A stretch of DNA of 64,000 bases from assembly GCF_014200575.1 (NCBI RefSeq), contig NZ_JACHBZ010000006.1:62001-126000 (forward strand), given 5' to 3'. This stretch comes from Mucilaginibacter saanensis (GTDB taxonomy: Bacteria > Bacteroidota > Bacteroidia > Sphingobacteriales > Sphingobacteriaceae). The position numbers were made by a program, and so were the translations under genes. The notes below the pieces were generated by a model. The model was given only the letters and a program-made list of their open reading frames with translations. It was not told the origin of the DNA and did no database searches. Of this stretch, positions 18,045 through 27,922 are shown in pieces (the stretch's first letter is position 1; each line of letters begins with the position of its first letter).

Positions 18045-18241
18045 TTATTTTATTCATTACTACAGTTTTGTTCACATTGTTCATTCTGTCGTTTTTAGGC
18101 CAAACGGGGCCTTTTGGCTTAACCTTCCCATAGTTAAACCCGTATTACCTGACAATTTGATGAGCATATTAACATCATTATTTACAGCGAAAAAACATAA
18201 AAAAGACCCAAACAATACATTGTACTTATATTAAAAAACAG

Positions 18242-20629
18242 ATGGATAATACAGACATTTTGGCCGAAAAACTTGACTTTACTTACAAGAAAGAAGAAGG
18301 ACCCAGTGATGTGAGAGGGTTAATTGCCCTGTGCCTTGGCTATTGGTATGTTTTTGTGTCAAGCATTGTTATATGTTTAATTGTTGCATTTATTTACATC
18401 CAGTATTATCCAAACCAATGGAGCATTGTTAGTAAGGTTATAGTTGAGGACGATCAGGGTACGCCGGCAAAGGCACTTACCAATGGTTTAAACTCTGACC
18501 TGGCTTCGCTTTTTGATGTAAAGAGCAATGCTGATAATGAAGTTAAAATATTAAAATCATCAAGTTTATTAAACAGGGTAATTACCAGGCTTAACCTCCA
18601 TGTTCATGTTTTTGACAATAATGGGTTACGGAGCTTTGAACTGTATGACAATGCGCCTTTTTCGGTAGCGGTAACTTTTAATAAAAAGAATATCAAGCTT
18701 ATTAAATACAATGTAAAGGTACTTAATGATAATAGTTTTGAACTGGAAAGCAGTAAGGAAGATGTTGATATTAAAGGTGAGTTTGGTAAGCCCGTTAAGC
18801 TTAACCAGTATACCGTTGTACTAAATAAAACCGAAAAGTTTAAACCCACTGGCAGTTATAAACTACAGATACAATCACTAAAACAAGCAGAGAACGACCT
18901 GGCCGAAAGCCTGAATGCCGGATTGGATGATAAGCAGGCCACCGTAATTAATTTGCAATTGAGCTATGCAAACCCCGACAGGGGCGAGGTGATATTGCAA
19001 ACATTGATGGAGATGTACCTGCAAAGTAATTTATCCAACAAAATACGCAAGGCAGATAGTACCATGAAGTTTATTGACACCCGCCTGGTAGTGGTGGGTG
19101 CCGAGCTTAACCGGGTTGAAAAAAGCCTGGAACAGTATAAGGTGCAAAACAAAATATCCGATATCAACGCGCAATCAAAGGCGCTGGTTGAGGGGGCTAA
19201 TCAATACCAGAGTAAGCTTAATGATAATTCTGTACAGCTGGCTGTGGTGAACGATCTGTATAAATATGTTAATGACGCTAATAACCCACAGGTAGTTCCC
19301 AGTTCCCTTATTACCAAGGATGTGGCATTTGGATCGGCTATTAACGCGTATAATGAAATGCTTTTGCGCAGGGAGCAGCTAAAATTAAACCTTACCGATA
19401 ACAGCAACATTATACAAAACCTGAATCAGCAAATTGAACTGGCGCGCACCTCATTAATGGCCAGCATAAAAAACTATCGTAACAGCTTGGAGGTTTCGCA
19501 GTCGGCATTCAAAAAACAAAACTCATTTATTGACAGTAAGATTTCTGATGCACCGGTTAAGGAAAGGATTTATTTAGATTACTCCCGGCAGCAAAGCCTT
19601 AAACAGGATCTGTATTTGTTTTTGCTTCAAAAGCGCGAGGAAACTGCCATATCACAAACCGCAACCATATCAAGTTGCCGTATACTTGATAATGCCGAAA
19701 GCGACGAGAAACCCTTTGCGCCTAAACAATCCCTTATTTATTTAATTGGCTTGTTTGCCGGTATATTTTTGCCTGTTGCCGGTTTAAGCGTAAAAGAAAT
19801 GCTCAATATCCGTATCAGCAATAAAGCTGATATTGAAAAACATACCAGTGTGCCTTTACTGGGCGAGATAAGCAGGAATATAAATAAAACCAAGCAGTTA
19901 ATATATAACGATTTTCGTTCTGTTATCTCAGAAGAGATCCGCGCTGTGCGAACCAACCTGAAGTATGTAACAGAAAAAGGTAAATCAAACGTGATCCTGT
20001 TTACCTCAAGTATGAGCGGCGAGGGAAAATCATTTATATCCCTTAACCTGGGTAACTCTATAGCCATGTCTGGCAAAAAAGTAGTTTTGCTTGAGCTTGA
20101 CCTCCGTAAGCCAAGGCTGCTTAAAAATATCGGGATTGATAATGATTATGGTTTCACCAACTATGTGATCTCGGGCGATGAGGATAGCATCAATAACCTC
20201 ATCAAACCATCCACCTTTAATGAGAATTTCTTTTTCATTTCGTCGGGCCCAATTCCGCCTAACCCAACAGAACTGTTAATGAACGAGCGCCTGAAATTGT
20301 TGATAGATGATTTAAGAACAAAGTTTGATTATGTAATTATTGACAGCGCGCCGGTAGGACTGGTTTCTGATGCCCTGATCATTGAGGAGTTTGTGGATAT
20401 CACCTGTTATGTAGTGCGGCAAAATTATACCTATAAATCACAATTAGGTATAGTGAACGATCTGCATAAAACCAAGAAAGCCAAACACCTTTACCTGATC
20501 GTGAATGATATTGAGCTTAAAAAGAACAACATCACCGGTTACGGCCATGGCTACGGCCATTATGGTTACGGCGCTATTGAAGAAGAAAAAACTAATGCCC
20601 TGGCTTCGCTTTTCAGCAAGACTAAATAA
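18242..20629 (+). CDS. Wzc-like polysaccharide co-polymerase with BY-kinase domain
   Basis: 795 aa. An N-terminal Wzz domain with transmembrane segment one (about 34-53), a long periplasmic coiled-coil part, transmembrane segment two (about 497-517), then a bacterial tyrosine kinase domain: Walker A SSMSGEGKS (about 589-597), Walker A' LLELDLRKPR (about 615-624) and Walker B YVIIDSAPVG (about 697-706). The C-terminal tail is a tyrosine cluster (GYGHGYGHYGYG, about 766-777), the usual autophosphorylation site. It controls chain length and export together with the Wza-like lipoprotein at 31311. It is the first gene of the exopolysaccharide cluster. Confidence 0.93.
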   Translation: MDNTDILAEKLDFTYKKEEGPSDVRGLIALCLGYWYVFVSSIVICLIVAFIYIQYYPNQWSIVSKVIVEDDQGTPAKALTNGLNSDLASLFDVKSNADNEVKILKSSSLLNRVITRLNLHVHVFDNNGLRSFELYDNAPFSVAVTFNKKNIKLIKYNVKVLNDNSFELESSKEDVDIKGEFGKPVKLNQYTVVLNKTEKFKPTGSYKLQIQSLKQAENDLAESLNAGLDDKQATVINLQLSYANPDRGEVILQTLMEMYLQSNLSNKIRKADSTMKFIDTRLVVVGAELNRVEKSLEQYKVQNKISDINAQSKALVEGANQYQSKLNDNSVQLAVVNDLYKYVNDANNPQVVPSSLITKDVAFGSAINAYNEMLLRREQLKLNLTDNSNIIQNLNQQIELARTSLMASIKNYRNSLEVSQSAFKKQNSFIDSKISDAPVKERIYLDYSRQQSLKQDLYLFLLQKREETAISQTATISSCRILDNAESDEKPFAPKQSLIYLIGLFAGIFLPVAGLSVKEMLNIRISNKADIEKHTSVPLLGEISRNINKTKQLIYNDFRSVISEEIRAVRTNLKYVTEKGKSNVILFTSSMSGEGKSFISLNLGNSIAMSGKKVVLLELDLRKPRLLKNIGIDNDYGFTNYVISGDEDSINNLIKPSTFNENFFFISSGPIPPNPTELLMNERLKLLIDDLRTKFDYVIIDSAPVGLVSDALIIEEFVDITCYVVRQNYTYKSQLGIVNDLHKTKKAKHLYLIVNDIELKKNNITGYGHGYGHYGYGAIEEEKTNALASLFSKTK

Positions 20630-20653
20630 AGTACCCCTTAAAAATTTGTGTCT

Positions 20654-22018
20654 ATGTTACAGGTTATACAAAGCAATCTACATCAGTTTTTTAACAGGGG
20701 GCACCAGCGTTCGGTAAAGGCTAAAAAAAATATCATTCAGTCGGTGTTTTTAAAAGGGGGCAGCGTAATTATTACGCTTACGCTGATTCCGCTAACCATC
20801 AACTATATCAATCCAACGCAGTATGGTATGTGGCTAACCTTAAGCTCGTTAATAACCTGGGCCGCATTGTTTGATATGGGCCTCGGAAACGGACTTAAAA
20901 ATAAACTGGCCGAATTTATTGCGCTTGATGATATCCCTACGGCGCGTAGTTATGTAAGTTCAACGTATGCCATCCTGGTTGTTATATCGCTGCTGTTATT
21001 CATTGTTTTTTATTTTGTAAATCCCTATATCAGTTGGTCGCGCATCCTAAATGTGCAGGACAAGGGCAACACGGATCTTAACCGTTTGGTACTCATTATA
21101 TTTGCATTTTTTTGCCTGCAGTTTGTAGTACAGCTTATCAATACCGTATTAACGGCAAACCAGGCCCCGGCCAAATTTGCCTTTTTAAACCTCATAGCAC
21201 AGGTATTAACATTAATAGCCGTAGTGGGCCTTATCAGGTTTCATAAACAAGGCTCCTTAACCGATCTGGTTATTATCATAGCAGGGGTGCCCTTAATAGC
21301 ATTGCTTATTGGCAGTATATGGTTTTACCGGGGCAGTTACAAACAAATTTCGCCGGCAATAAGTCATATCAATTTTAAGCATGCCCGGGAGCTGTTAAGT
21401 GTTGGCGGTGGCTTTTTTATCATACAAATAAGTGCCCTGGTTTTTTACGAAACCGATAATATCGTTATTACGCAATTATTTGGGCCTAAGGAGGTAACCA
21501 CCTTTAATGTGGCATACAAGCTTTTCTCTATAGTGCTAATGTTGTTTGTTATTGTAATAACCCCATTCTGGAGCGCATTTACCGAAGCATACGTTAAAAA
21601 CGATTACGAGTGGATAAAAAATGCCATCAGCAAAATAAACAAGCTATGGATAGCATTAAGCTTTTGCACCGTTGCGCTGCTTATGGTGTCGCCCGTTATT
21701 TACAGTTTATGGTTGGGTAAAAGTGTTACCGTGCCGCTGGTGCTTTCTATTGCCATGTGCCTGTATACCATAACCAATATATGGCAGGCTATTTATGTGC
21801 AGCTTTTAAACGGAATTGGCAAAATAAAGCTGCAGTTATACCTCACTACCATAGGTGCCATCATCAATATTCCGCTGGCTGTTGTTTTGGGCAAAACGTT
21901 TGGTGTGGCCGGGGTAACACTGGCAAACGCCATTTTATTTGTAGTTATGGGCATAGTCTTTTACGTTCAGGCGGGTAAAATAATTAACAAAACAGCAACC
22001 GGAATTTTTAACGCCTAA
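20654..22018 (+). CDS. Wzx-like polysaccharide flippase (MOP superfamily)
   Basis: 454 aa, hydrophobic throughout with about 12-14 membrane helices and the N-terminal pattern LTLIPLTINYINPTQYGMW typical of polysaccharide biosynthesis flippases. It would flip the lipid-linked repeat unit across the inner membrane. The open frame could begin two codons earlier at GTG 20648; the ATG is preferred. Next to the Wzc gene and in the same cluster as a Wzy polymerase, which supports a Wzx/Wzy-dependent pathway. Confidence 0.88.
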   Translation: MLQVIQSNLHQFFNRGHQRSVKAKKNIIQSVFLKGGSVIITLTLIPLTINYINPTQYGMWLTLSSLITWAALFDMGLGNGLKNKLAEFIALDDIPTARSYVSSTYAILVVISLLLFIVFYFVNPYISWSRILNVQDKGNTDLNRLVLIIFAFFCLQFVVQLINTVLTANQAPAKFAFLNLIAQVLTLIAVVGLIRFHKQGSLTDLVIIIAGVPLIALLIGSIWFYRGSYKQISPAISHINFKHARELLSVGGGFFIIQISALVFYETDNIVITQLFGPKEVTTFNVAYKLFSIVLMLFVIVITPFWSAFTEAYVKNDYEWIKNAISKINKLWIALSFCTVALLMVSPVIYSLWLGKSVTVPLVLSIAMCLYTITNIWQAIYVQLLNGIGKIKLQLYLTTIGAIINIPLAVVLGKTFGVAGVTLANAILFVVMGIVFYVQAGKIINKTATGIFNA

Positions 22019-22023
22019 ACAGT

Positions 22024-22746
22024 ATGAAAGAATATATTGACAGATCATTGATGTTAAACCCTCTGGGCGAATATCTTAAATGGCTCAAATGCAAAATAAG
22101 GTATCAGGTAAAACACTGGGGTAAGCATATCAGAATTGGGTATTTAAGCGCGGTAGACAGCAGCAGCTTTGGCCGGTATAATGTTATTGGCGGCCACTGT
22201 GTGGTAAGTAACACCACCATGGGCGATTTTTCCTACGTGAACAGTTACAGCTATATTTTAAATGCCACCATCGGGCGGTATTGCTCCATAGGGCCAAATG
22301 TAAAAATAGCTCCCGGTAAGCATCCCACATCGGTTTTTGTAAGTACGCACCCGGTTACATTTAACAACCAGGGCAATTTGGTAAAAAACTATTGTACCGA
22401 ACAAAAATTCAAAAACACCCAACCGGTTACACTGGGCAACGATGTTTGGATTGGCGCCAACTCCATTATAATTGATGGGGTAAACATTGCAAACGGAGCT
22501 ATTGTAGCCGCAAACTCGGTAGTAGTTAAGGATGTTGGCGCGTATGAAATTGTGGGGGGGAACCCCGCAAAATTTATCAGGAAGCGTTTTGATGACGAAC
22601 AAATAAAGTATCTGCAGGAAACCAAGTGGTGGAATAATGATGAAACATGGTTGCAAAACAATATCTCGCGGTTTTGGAATATTGATGATTTTACCGGCCC
22701 CGCAATTATACCAACCATTATAATGGAACCCGCTAAAGCTGTTTAA
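22024..22746 (+). CDS. Left-handed beta-helix acyltransferase (CatB/xenobiotic type)
   Basis: 240 aa. Repeated hexapeptides (for example IGRYCSIGPNVKIAPG, VTLGNDVWIGANSIII, NGAIVAANSVVVKDV) form a left-handed parallel beta-helix, with the putative catalytic His in STHPV (about 109). The C-terminal VGGNPAKFIRKRF is typical of CatB/VatD-like acetyltransferases. It most likely acetylates a sugar of the repeat unit. It lies 5 bases after the flippase gene. Confidence 0.85.
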   Translation: MKEYIDRSLMLNPLGEYLKWLKCKIRYQVKHWGKHIRIGYLSAVDSSSFGRYNVIGGHCVVSNTTMGDFSYVNSYSYILNATIGRYCSIGPNVKIAPGKHPTSVFVSTHPVTFNNQGNLVKNYCTEQKFKNTQPVTLGNDVWIGANSIIIDGVNIANGAIVAANSVVVKDVGAYEIVGGNPAKFIRKRFDDEQIKYLQETKWWNNDETWLQNNISRFWNIDDFTGPAIIPTIIMEPAKAV

Positions 22747-22748
22747 TT

Positions 22749-23390
22749 ATGTATCTGATCAGAAAGCTATACAGACTCTTACGTGTTATTTATTACAAAA
22801 TGGCATACGTGTATTCATGGGTTATCAGCTGTTTAAAGTTTTACCTCAATGGGGTAAAGTTTCATTATGACTTTACAGGCTTTGGTATCCCCATACTTGA
22901 CATCAATATGAACGGTACTTTTTCAATAGGTAAAAAATTCAGGTTTAACAGCGGTAAGTACCATGCCATGGGCGGGCGGCAGCAGCAATGTTATTTTGTG
23001 GTTGCCAAAGGCGGCGAGCTTATTATAGGCGATAACGTTGGCGTTACATCGGTGGCGCTCATTTGTCACAATAAAATAAGTATAGGCAATAACGTAAAAA
23101 TTGGTATCAACACGGTTATATATGATACCGACTTTCACTCACTTGACGCGCGTATGCGCAACAGCGACCCTGAACGGCTTGATGGTGTAAAAACCAAACC
23201 TGTTATAGTACATGACGGCGCTTTTATAGGCGGCCACAGTACCATTTTAAAAGGGGTAACCATAGGCAAAAACTCCGTGGTAGCGGCAGGTTCCGTAGTG
23301 TTTCAGGATATACCTGATGAACAGGTGTGGGCGGGAAATCCGGCCCGGTACATGCGTGATAATTATGTATATGATTATGAAAAGGTTTAA
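22749..23390 (+). CDS. Left-handed beta-helix acyltransferase (maltose O-acetyltransferase/WcaF-like)
   Basis: 213 aa. A short hydrophobic N-terminus, then hexapeptide repeats (ISIGNNVKIGINTVIYDTD, VIVHDGAFIGGHSTILKGV, IGKNSVVAAGSVV) with the catalytic-type His in DTDFHSLD and the terminal WAGNPARYMR motif. Likely acyl-CoA-dependent O-acetylation of a glycan residue. Starts two bases after the previous gene. Confidence 0.85.
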   Translation: MYLIRKLYRLLRVIYYKMAYVYSWVISCLKFYLNGVKFHYDFTGFGIPILDINMNGTFSIGKKFRFNSGKYHAMGGRQQQCYFVVAKGGELIIGDNVGVTSVALICHNKISIGNNVKIGINTVIYDTDFHSLDARMRNSDPERLDGVKTKPVIVHDGAFIGGHSTILKGVTIGKNSVVAAGSVVFQDIPDEQVWAGNPARYMRDNYVYDYEKV

Positions 23391-23403
23391 AACGGCTATT
23401 TAA

Positions 23404-24672
23404 ATGATAAACAAGGCTTACCCATTTTTACTGCTCATACTTATTCTGGCATCTTTTTTCCATCTGCAGGCGCTTGTTTTGGGTATTGCGCTGGTAATAA
23501 TTTTTATGCCTTTAAAACAACATCTGGCAGCATTTAAGGCAGCCAGGATTTTTGCATTGTTACTACTACCCGCATCATTGGGTTTACTGGCCGGTTATCA
23601 AAATAGTACCTATCTGATACTGAAAGATTTTTATTACTTCTCTATCCCGGTATTGTTCATTTTGGCGGGTATTGTGCTGGCCTGCCGTGTTGATGTAGAA
23701 GCGTTTTTAAAAACACTGGTTTTTGCAGGAGTAATCACCTCTATCATGGTAACCGGTATATCCATATCCTATATGGGCTTTGGGGCTTTGGTTGATCCAT
23801 ATTCGGCACATTACGCCATTGGTATAGTGGGCGCGCCGGGGCCCGCCGTGGCGTTGGCGTGTTTGCTCTTTAGCTGGAAATTTAATATTAAGCTATTCCC
23901 CAAACGCTGGTTTAACTTATTTGTGGCTGTTAATGTGTTTGGCATGTACATGTTTGCATCACGTACCTATGTTATTATCATGGCGTGTTTTTTACTGCTG
24001 CTGGTGGCCGATAAAGTTAAACGAATGTGGATAATGCCTACTCTTTTTGTGTTGGTCATGATAGCCTTTTTAATACCCACTGATCTTTTCAAGGCAACGT
24101 CATCAGAAACCTTTATGAGCAAGATGATGGGCTCATTTAATGAACTTAAGATGGGCGATTATAATACCGAACAGGATATCAACCTGAAATACCGGGGGTA
24201 TGAGTCGTTCATGGCGCTTAAGGGGTATATGGATGGCAATACTAAGGACTGGATATTTGGCGGATTGGGTAAACTGATAGATCTTAAAACCTTTGTAAAC
24301 CTGGGTGCCGATACCGACTTTCAATACATTCCCGTATTGCACAACGGCTGGATTTATATATTGGTTAAAACAGGTGCAGTAGGGGTAATAACCTACATCC
24401 TGGTGTTTTTTGGATTGGTTATCAAAAACTGGAGAAAATATGCCGACAACAAGGAACGACCAGCCATCAGGCTGTTTGCCGCACTAACCATTGGCTGTAT
24501 TTTTAGTTTGCTGCTTACCAATTACATTGTAACGGCCATGTTCAATGTTGAAATGTGTGTGGTGATGATTACGCTGGGTTACAGCTATCTTAATTTTAAT
24601 TCACTGGTTTTCAGGTTAAATGAACGTAAAAAGGCAGCTGCGCTTGAATATGAAAAAGCAGCTTATGTATAG
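23404..24672 (+). CDS. Wzy-like O-antigen/exopolysaccharide polymerase
   Basis: 422 aa integral membrane protein with roughly ten or more hydrophobic segments and a longer periplasmic loop (about 220-330) holding the hydrophilic region before HNGWIYILVKTGAVG, a pattern typical of the O-antigen ligase/Wzy family. It would join repeat units on the periplasmic side. Family sequences are poorly conserved, so the call rests on topology, the HNG...K.G pattern and position between acyltransferase and glycosyltransferase genes. Confidence 0.78.
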   Translation: MINKAYPFLLLILILASFFHLQALVLGIALVIIFMPLKQHLAAFKAARIFALLLLPASLGLLAGYQNSTYLILKDFYYFSIPVLFILAGIVLACRVDVEAFLKTLVFAGVITSIMVTGISISYMGFGALVDPYSAHYAIGIVGAPGPAVALACLLFSWKFNIKLFPKRWFNLFVAVNVFGMYMFASRTYVIIMACFLLLLVADKVKRMWIMPTLFVLVMIAFLIPTDLFKATSSETFMSKMMGSFNELKMGDYNTEQDINLKYRGYESFMALKGYMDGNTKDWIFGGLGKLIDLKTFVNLGADTDFQYIPVLHNGWIYILVKTGAVGVITYILVFFGLVIKNWRKYADNKERPAIRLFAALTIGCIFSLLLTNYIVTAMFNVEMCVVMITLGYSYLNFNSLVFRLNERKKAAALEYEKAAYV

Positions 24673-24674
24673 AT

Positions 24675-25436
24675 ATGGAAAAACTTGACGATACCCCCAA
24701 AGTAACCATTATTACTGTTGTATATAATGCCGTTGCTACTATTGAAGATACCATACTGAGTGTGATTAATCAAACGTATACCAATCTGGAATATATAATT
24801 GTGGATGGTGGTTCGACCGATGGTACACAAAAAATTGTTGATAAATACCGCGACAAAATTGCCCGCTTTGTGAGCGAGCCGGATAAAGGCATAGCCGATG
24901 GTTTTAACAAAGGCATAGCTATGGCCACTGGCAGCTGGATAGGTATGATCAACGCTGATGACTGGTATGCTCATGACGCGGTTGAGGTGATGATGAAAAA
25001 CGGATCGGCTAAGGATGACGTGCGTTGCGGCAATATTATGCTCATCGGCAAAAATGGCTTTGTGCGTGGTAAAAAAAGCAAGGTGAGCTGGTTAAACTTT
25101 GGTATGTATATTATGCATCCTACCTGTTTTATAAAAAAGGAAGTTTATCAGGCAGTAGGCAAGTATGATACTGTATTAAAAATTGCTATGGATTTTGACA
25201 TGTTTCTGCGTATAAAGTACCATGGCTTCAAAATTAAATATATTGATCATAATGTGGCTTACATGCGTGCCGATGGAGTAAGCAGCGATACCGTAAAGAT
25301 GCACCATGAGGAGCTGGCTGTAATGCGTAGGCACTTAAAGGGTGTAAGCTATTTTAACTCGCTGACATTTAATTATTTGAACAGGTTGCGCTGGCGGTAT
25401 TTTTATAAAGACCCATTGCGGACACAATTAAATTAA
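24675..25436 (+). CDS. GT2 family glycosyltransferase
   Basis: 253 aa. GT-A fold: VTIITVVYNAVATIEDTILS at the N-terminus, YIIVDGGSTDGT (about 38-49) and the metal-binding NADDW (about 93-97) in place of a strict DxD. No membrane helices, so a soluble or peripherally bound enzyme that adds one sugar to the lipid-linked repeat unit. It begins two bases after the polymerase stop. Confidence 0.88.
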   Translation: MEKLDDTPKVTIITVVYNAVATIEDTILSVINQTYTNLEYIIVDGGSTDGTQKIVDKYRDKIARFVSEPDKGIADGFNKGIAMATGSWIGMINADDWYAHDAVEVMMKNGSAKDDVRCGNIMLIGKNGFVRGKKSKVSWLNFGMYIMHPTCFIKKEVYQAVGKYDTVLKIAMDFDMFLRIKYHGFKIKYIDHNVAYMRADGVSSDTVKMHHEELAVMRRHLKGVSYFNSLTFNYLNRLRWRYFYKDPLRTQLN

Positions 25437-25466
25437 CTGATAAGCTAAATTCAATATCCCCTTTAA

Positions 25467-26777
25467 ATGAAAAAAAAGATACTTATATCAGCCTATGCCA
25501 TATCCCCGGTCAGGGGGTCAGAATATGGTGCCGCCTGGAATACGGTAACCCATTTGGCAAGTCAGCATGAATTGTGGGTGCTGTACGGAATGTCTGATGA
25601 TCACATGGGCGATACGCAAACGCTTAAAAAATATATACAGGATACCCCCTTGCCGTCGGTTACTTTTATAGAGGTAAAGGGCGGGCGGCTGGCCAATAGC
25701 ATCAACCTGCTTAATAAGATTGGCCTGGGCTGGTTTTTTTACTTCGCTTATTATCTGTGGCAAAAAAGAGCATTAAAGGCAGCCCGCGAAGTTTTAAATA
25801 CTGTTGATATTGACGTGGTGCACCAATTGGGGCCAATAGGTTTCAGGGAGCCGGGCTTTTTAAAACAACTCAACAAACCCATTGTATGGGGACCCATAGG
25901 TGGCATGAACATCATTAGCCGGGAACTGCTTAAAGACAAACCGTTTTTAACACGGCTAAAGTTTTCAGTAAAAAATGCCATCAATCATTACCAGTTAAAC
26001 TATTCAAAAAGGATAAAAGAGGCATTTTCAGATGCAGACGTATTAATTGCTGCTACAGCCGCCGGCCAGCAAACCATACAGGAAAAATTTGGTGCCGAAA
26101 GCTATTATTTACCGGAACAAGGCATCATCACCAATACATTTTTGGACGAAACAAAATTTGAACACGTAAAACAACAGGTTCAGCTGGTTTGGTCGGGGAG
26201 CCTTATTGAGCGTAAAAATCTGGATATGTGCCTGGATGCTTTGGCTGGTATTAAACACCCCAACTGGATGCTGCACATATTAGGAACCGGCCCCTTAGCC
26301 TTAAAAATGCGTCAAAAAGCCGATAGGTTAAAGTTAACCAACCACATTATATGGCATGGGCATATACCCCGTAAAGAAGCCGTTCGGGTAATGGCCGGGA
26401 GCCACTTGCACATGATTACCAGTATGGCCGAGGATAATCCCGCTGTAATTTTTGAAGCCTTAACTTATGGCGTGCCCACCTTAACTATTGATCATTGCGG
26501 CATGGGCAACGTAATTTGTGATAACTGTGGCTTTAAAGTGCCGTTAGAAACATACGATGCCATGGTTAATAACATGACCGATGTACTGAATGATCTGTTA
26601 AAGAACCCCGGTAAGCTGTTAGCGCTGGCACAAACCACCCTGCAATGTGCCGATGAGCATAGCTGGTACAAAAGATTATCAAAACTAAACAGCATGTATA
26701 GCCAGGCTATACTGGCGCATGGCCGTCGTTTCAATTCGTCGTCATCAACATTAGTTCAAACAAGTTTAACTGCCTGA
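25467..26777 (+). CDS. GT4-like (GT-B fold) glycosyltransferase
   Basis: 436 aa. The GT-B pattern: N-terminal SAYAISPVRGSEYGAAW with the glycine-rich donor loop, C-terminal LVWSGSLIERKNLDMCLDA and the EX7E-type segment AVIFEALTYGVPTLT (about 328-342). Adds a sugar to the growing repeat unit in the cytoplasm. A 30-base gap separates it from the GT2 gene. Confidence 0.88.
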   Translation: MKKKILISAYAISPVRGSEYGAAWNTVTHLASQHELWVLYGMSDDHMGDTQTLKKYIQDTPLPSVTFIEVKGGRLANSINLLNKIGLGWFFYFAYYLWQKRALKAAREVLNTVDIDVVHQLGPIGFREPGFLKQLNKPIVWGPIGGMNIISRELLKDKPFLTRLKFSVKNAINHYQLNYSKRIKEAFSDADVLIAATAAGQQTIQEKFGAESYYLPEQGIITNTFLDETKFEHVKQQVQLVWSGSLIERKNLDMCLDALAGIKHPNWMLHILGTGPLALKMRQKADRLKLTNHIIWHGHIPRKEAVRVMAGSHLHMITSMAEDNPAVIFEALTYGVPTLTIDHCGMGNVICDNCGFKVPLETYDAMVNNMTDVLNDLLKNPGKLLALAQTTLQCADEHSWYKRLSKLNSMYSQAILAHGRRFNSSSSTLVQTSLTA

Positions 26778-26779
26778 TT

Positions 26780-27922
26780 ATGCCAGCCACCGGTCATCAT
26801 AAAAAAATAAAGCTTGGTATTGATGCCAAGTGGTTTTTCAAAGGGCCGCCCAGTGGCAACATGGTGGTAAAAAACCTGGTTAACCAAATGGTAAGTAATC
26901 ATGACGAGCAATTTGAACTTTACCTGCTCATCACCCGCGATTTTAAAAAACAGGCAATAGCTTATTTCCCTGCCAGCGTAAACCTCATTTTTTTACCGGT
27001 GATCCCCAACATGCTGTCAAACATGTTACTGATTCCGTGTATTGCCCGTATTTATGGTCTGGAAGCTGTGTTGTTTCAAAACTTCAGCAGTTTATGGCCG
27101 CAGGCCATGCGCAAAATTGTGTTTATACACGATGTTTTGTTTTTAGATTATCCGGAATATTACTCCGGATCGGAGCTGGTGTATTTTAAAAAAATGAAAC
27201 GTTTGGCAGCCAATGCCGATATGATCATCACCATATCCAACTCCGAAAAAGAAAGACTGGTGAAAAATAATGTAGCCAGCGAAAGCCGCATAGCCGTTGT
27301 TTATCACGGTATTAACCAGGATTTTAAAACACTGGCTAACTACTCTGGCGATAGGGTAAGCGCTTTCGCCGGTAAATACAACCTGCCCGGCAAATATTTG
27401 CTGTATGTGGGCCGGGTAAACATCCGGAAAAATATAGCCCGCCTGGTAAGCGCCCTGAATTTGCTCGACGATAAAAATATTAAACTGGTAATAGCCGGTG
27501 AGTTAGGTAATGACATCGGCACGCTTCGCGAGCATATTAAGACCGAAAAACTATCGCACCGCATCATATTTACGGGGCACGTACCCGAGGATGATCTGTA
27601 TTTAATGTATGCCAATGCTACTGTTTTTTGCTTCCCATCGTATGCCGAAGGATTTGGGTTGCCGCCTTTGGAGGCCATGCAGTGCGGCGTTCCGGTTATT
27701 GTATCAAAACGCACGGCAATGCCGGAGGTTTGTGGCGATGCAGCCATTTATATTGATCCTGACCACGCAGAAGATATAGCCGAAAAGATAAACTTTTTAT
27801 TAAATGACGCCGATCTGTATGATCAAAAGGTAACGGATGGTATTAATCATGCCAAAAAGTTTTCCTGGCAGATATCTGCAAACGGAATATTAAAATTAAT
27901 TGGCGACGCTTATGTTAATTGA
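26780..27922 (+). CDS. GT4 family glycosyltransferase (mannosyltransferase-like)
   Basis: 380 aa. GT-B fold with YVGRVNIRKNIARLVSAL (about 208-225), EGFGLPPLEAMQCGVPVIVS (about 291-310, EX7E motif) and MPEVCGDAA, a set typical of the GT4 mannosyltransferase WbaZ/MtfB group. Its 3' end overlaps the start of the acyltransferase gene at 27912 by 11 bases, which suggests coupled translation. Confidence 0.9.
   Translation: MPATGHHKKIKLGIDAKWFFKGPPSGNMVVKNLVNQMVSNHDEQFELYLLITRDFKKQAIAYFPASVNLIFLPVIPNMLSNMLLIPCIARIYGLEAVLFQNFSSLWPQAMRKIVFIHDVLFLDYPEYYSGSELVYFKKMKRLAANADMIITISNSEKERLVKNNVASESRIAVVYHGINQDFKTLANYSGDRVSAFAGKYNLPGKYLLYVGRVNIRKNIARLVSALNLLDDKNIKLVIAGELGNDIGTLREHIKTEKLSHRIIFTGHVPEDDLYLMYANATVFCFPSYAEGFGLPPLEAMQCGVPVIVSKRTAMPEVCGDAAIYIDPDHAEDIAEKINFLLNDADLYDQKVTDGINHAKKFSWQISANGILKLIGDAYVN

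Noticed and set aside
20648..20653. GTG start for the flippase gene
   Set aside because: It adds only two residues, and an ATG follows directly; the ATG is the simpler choice.
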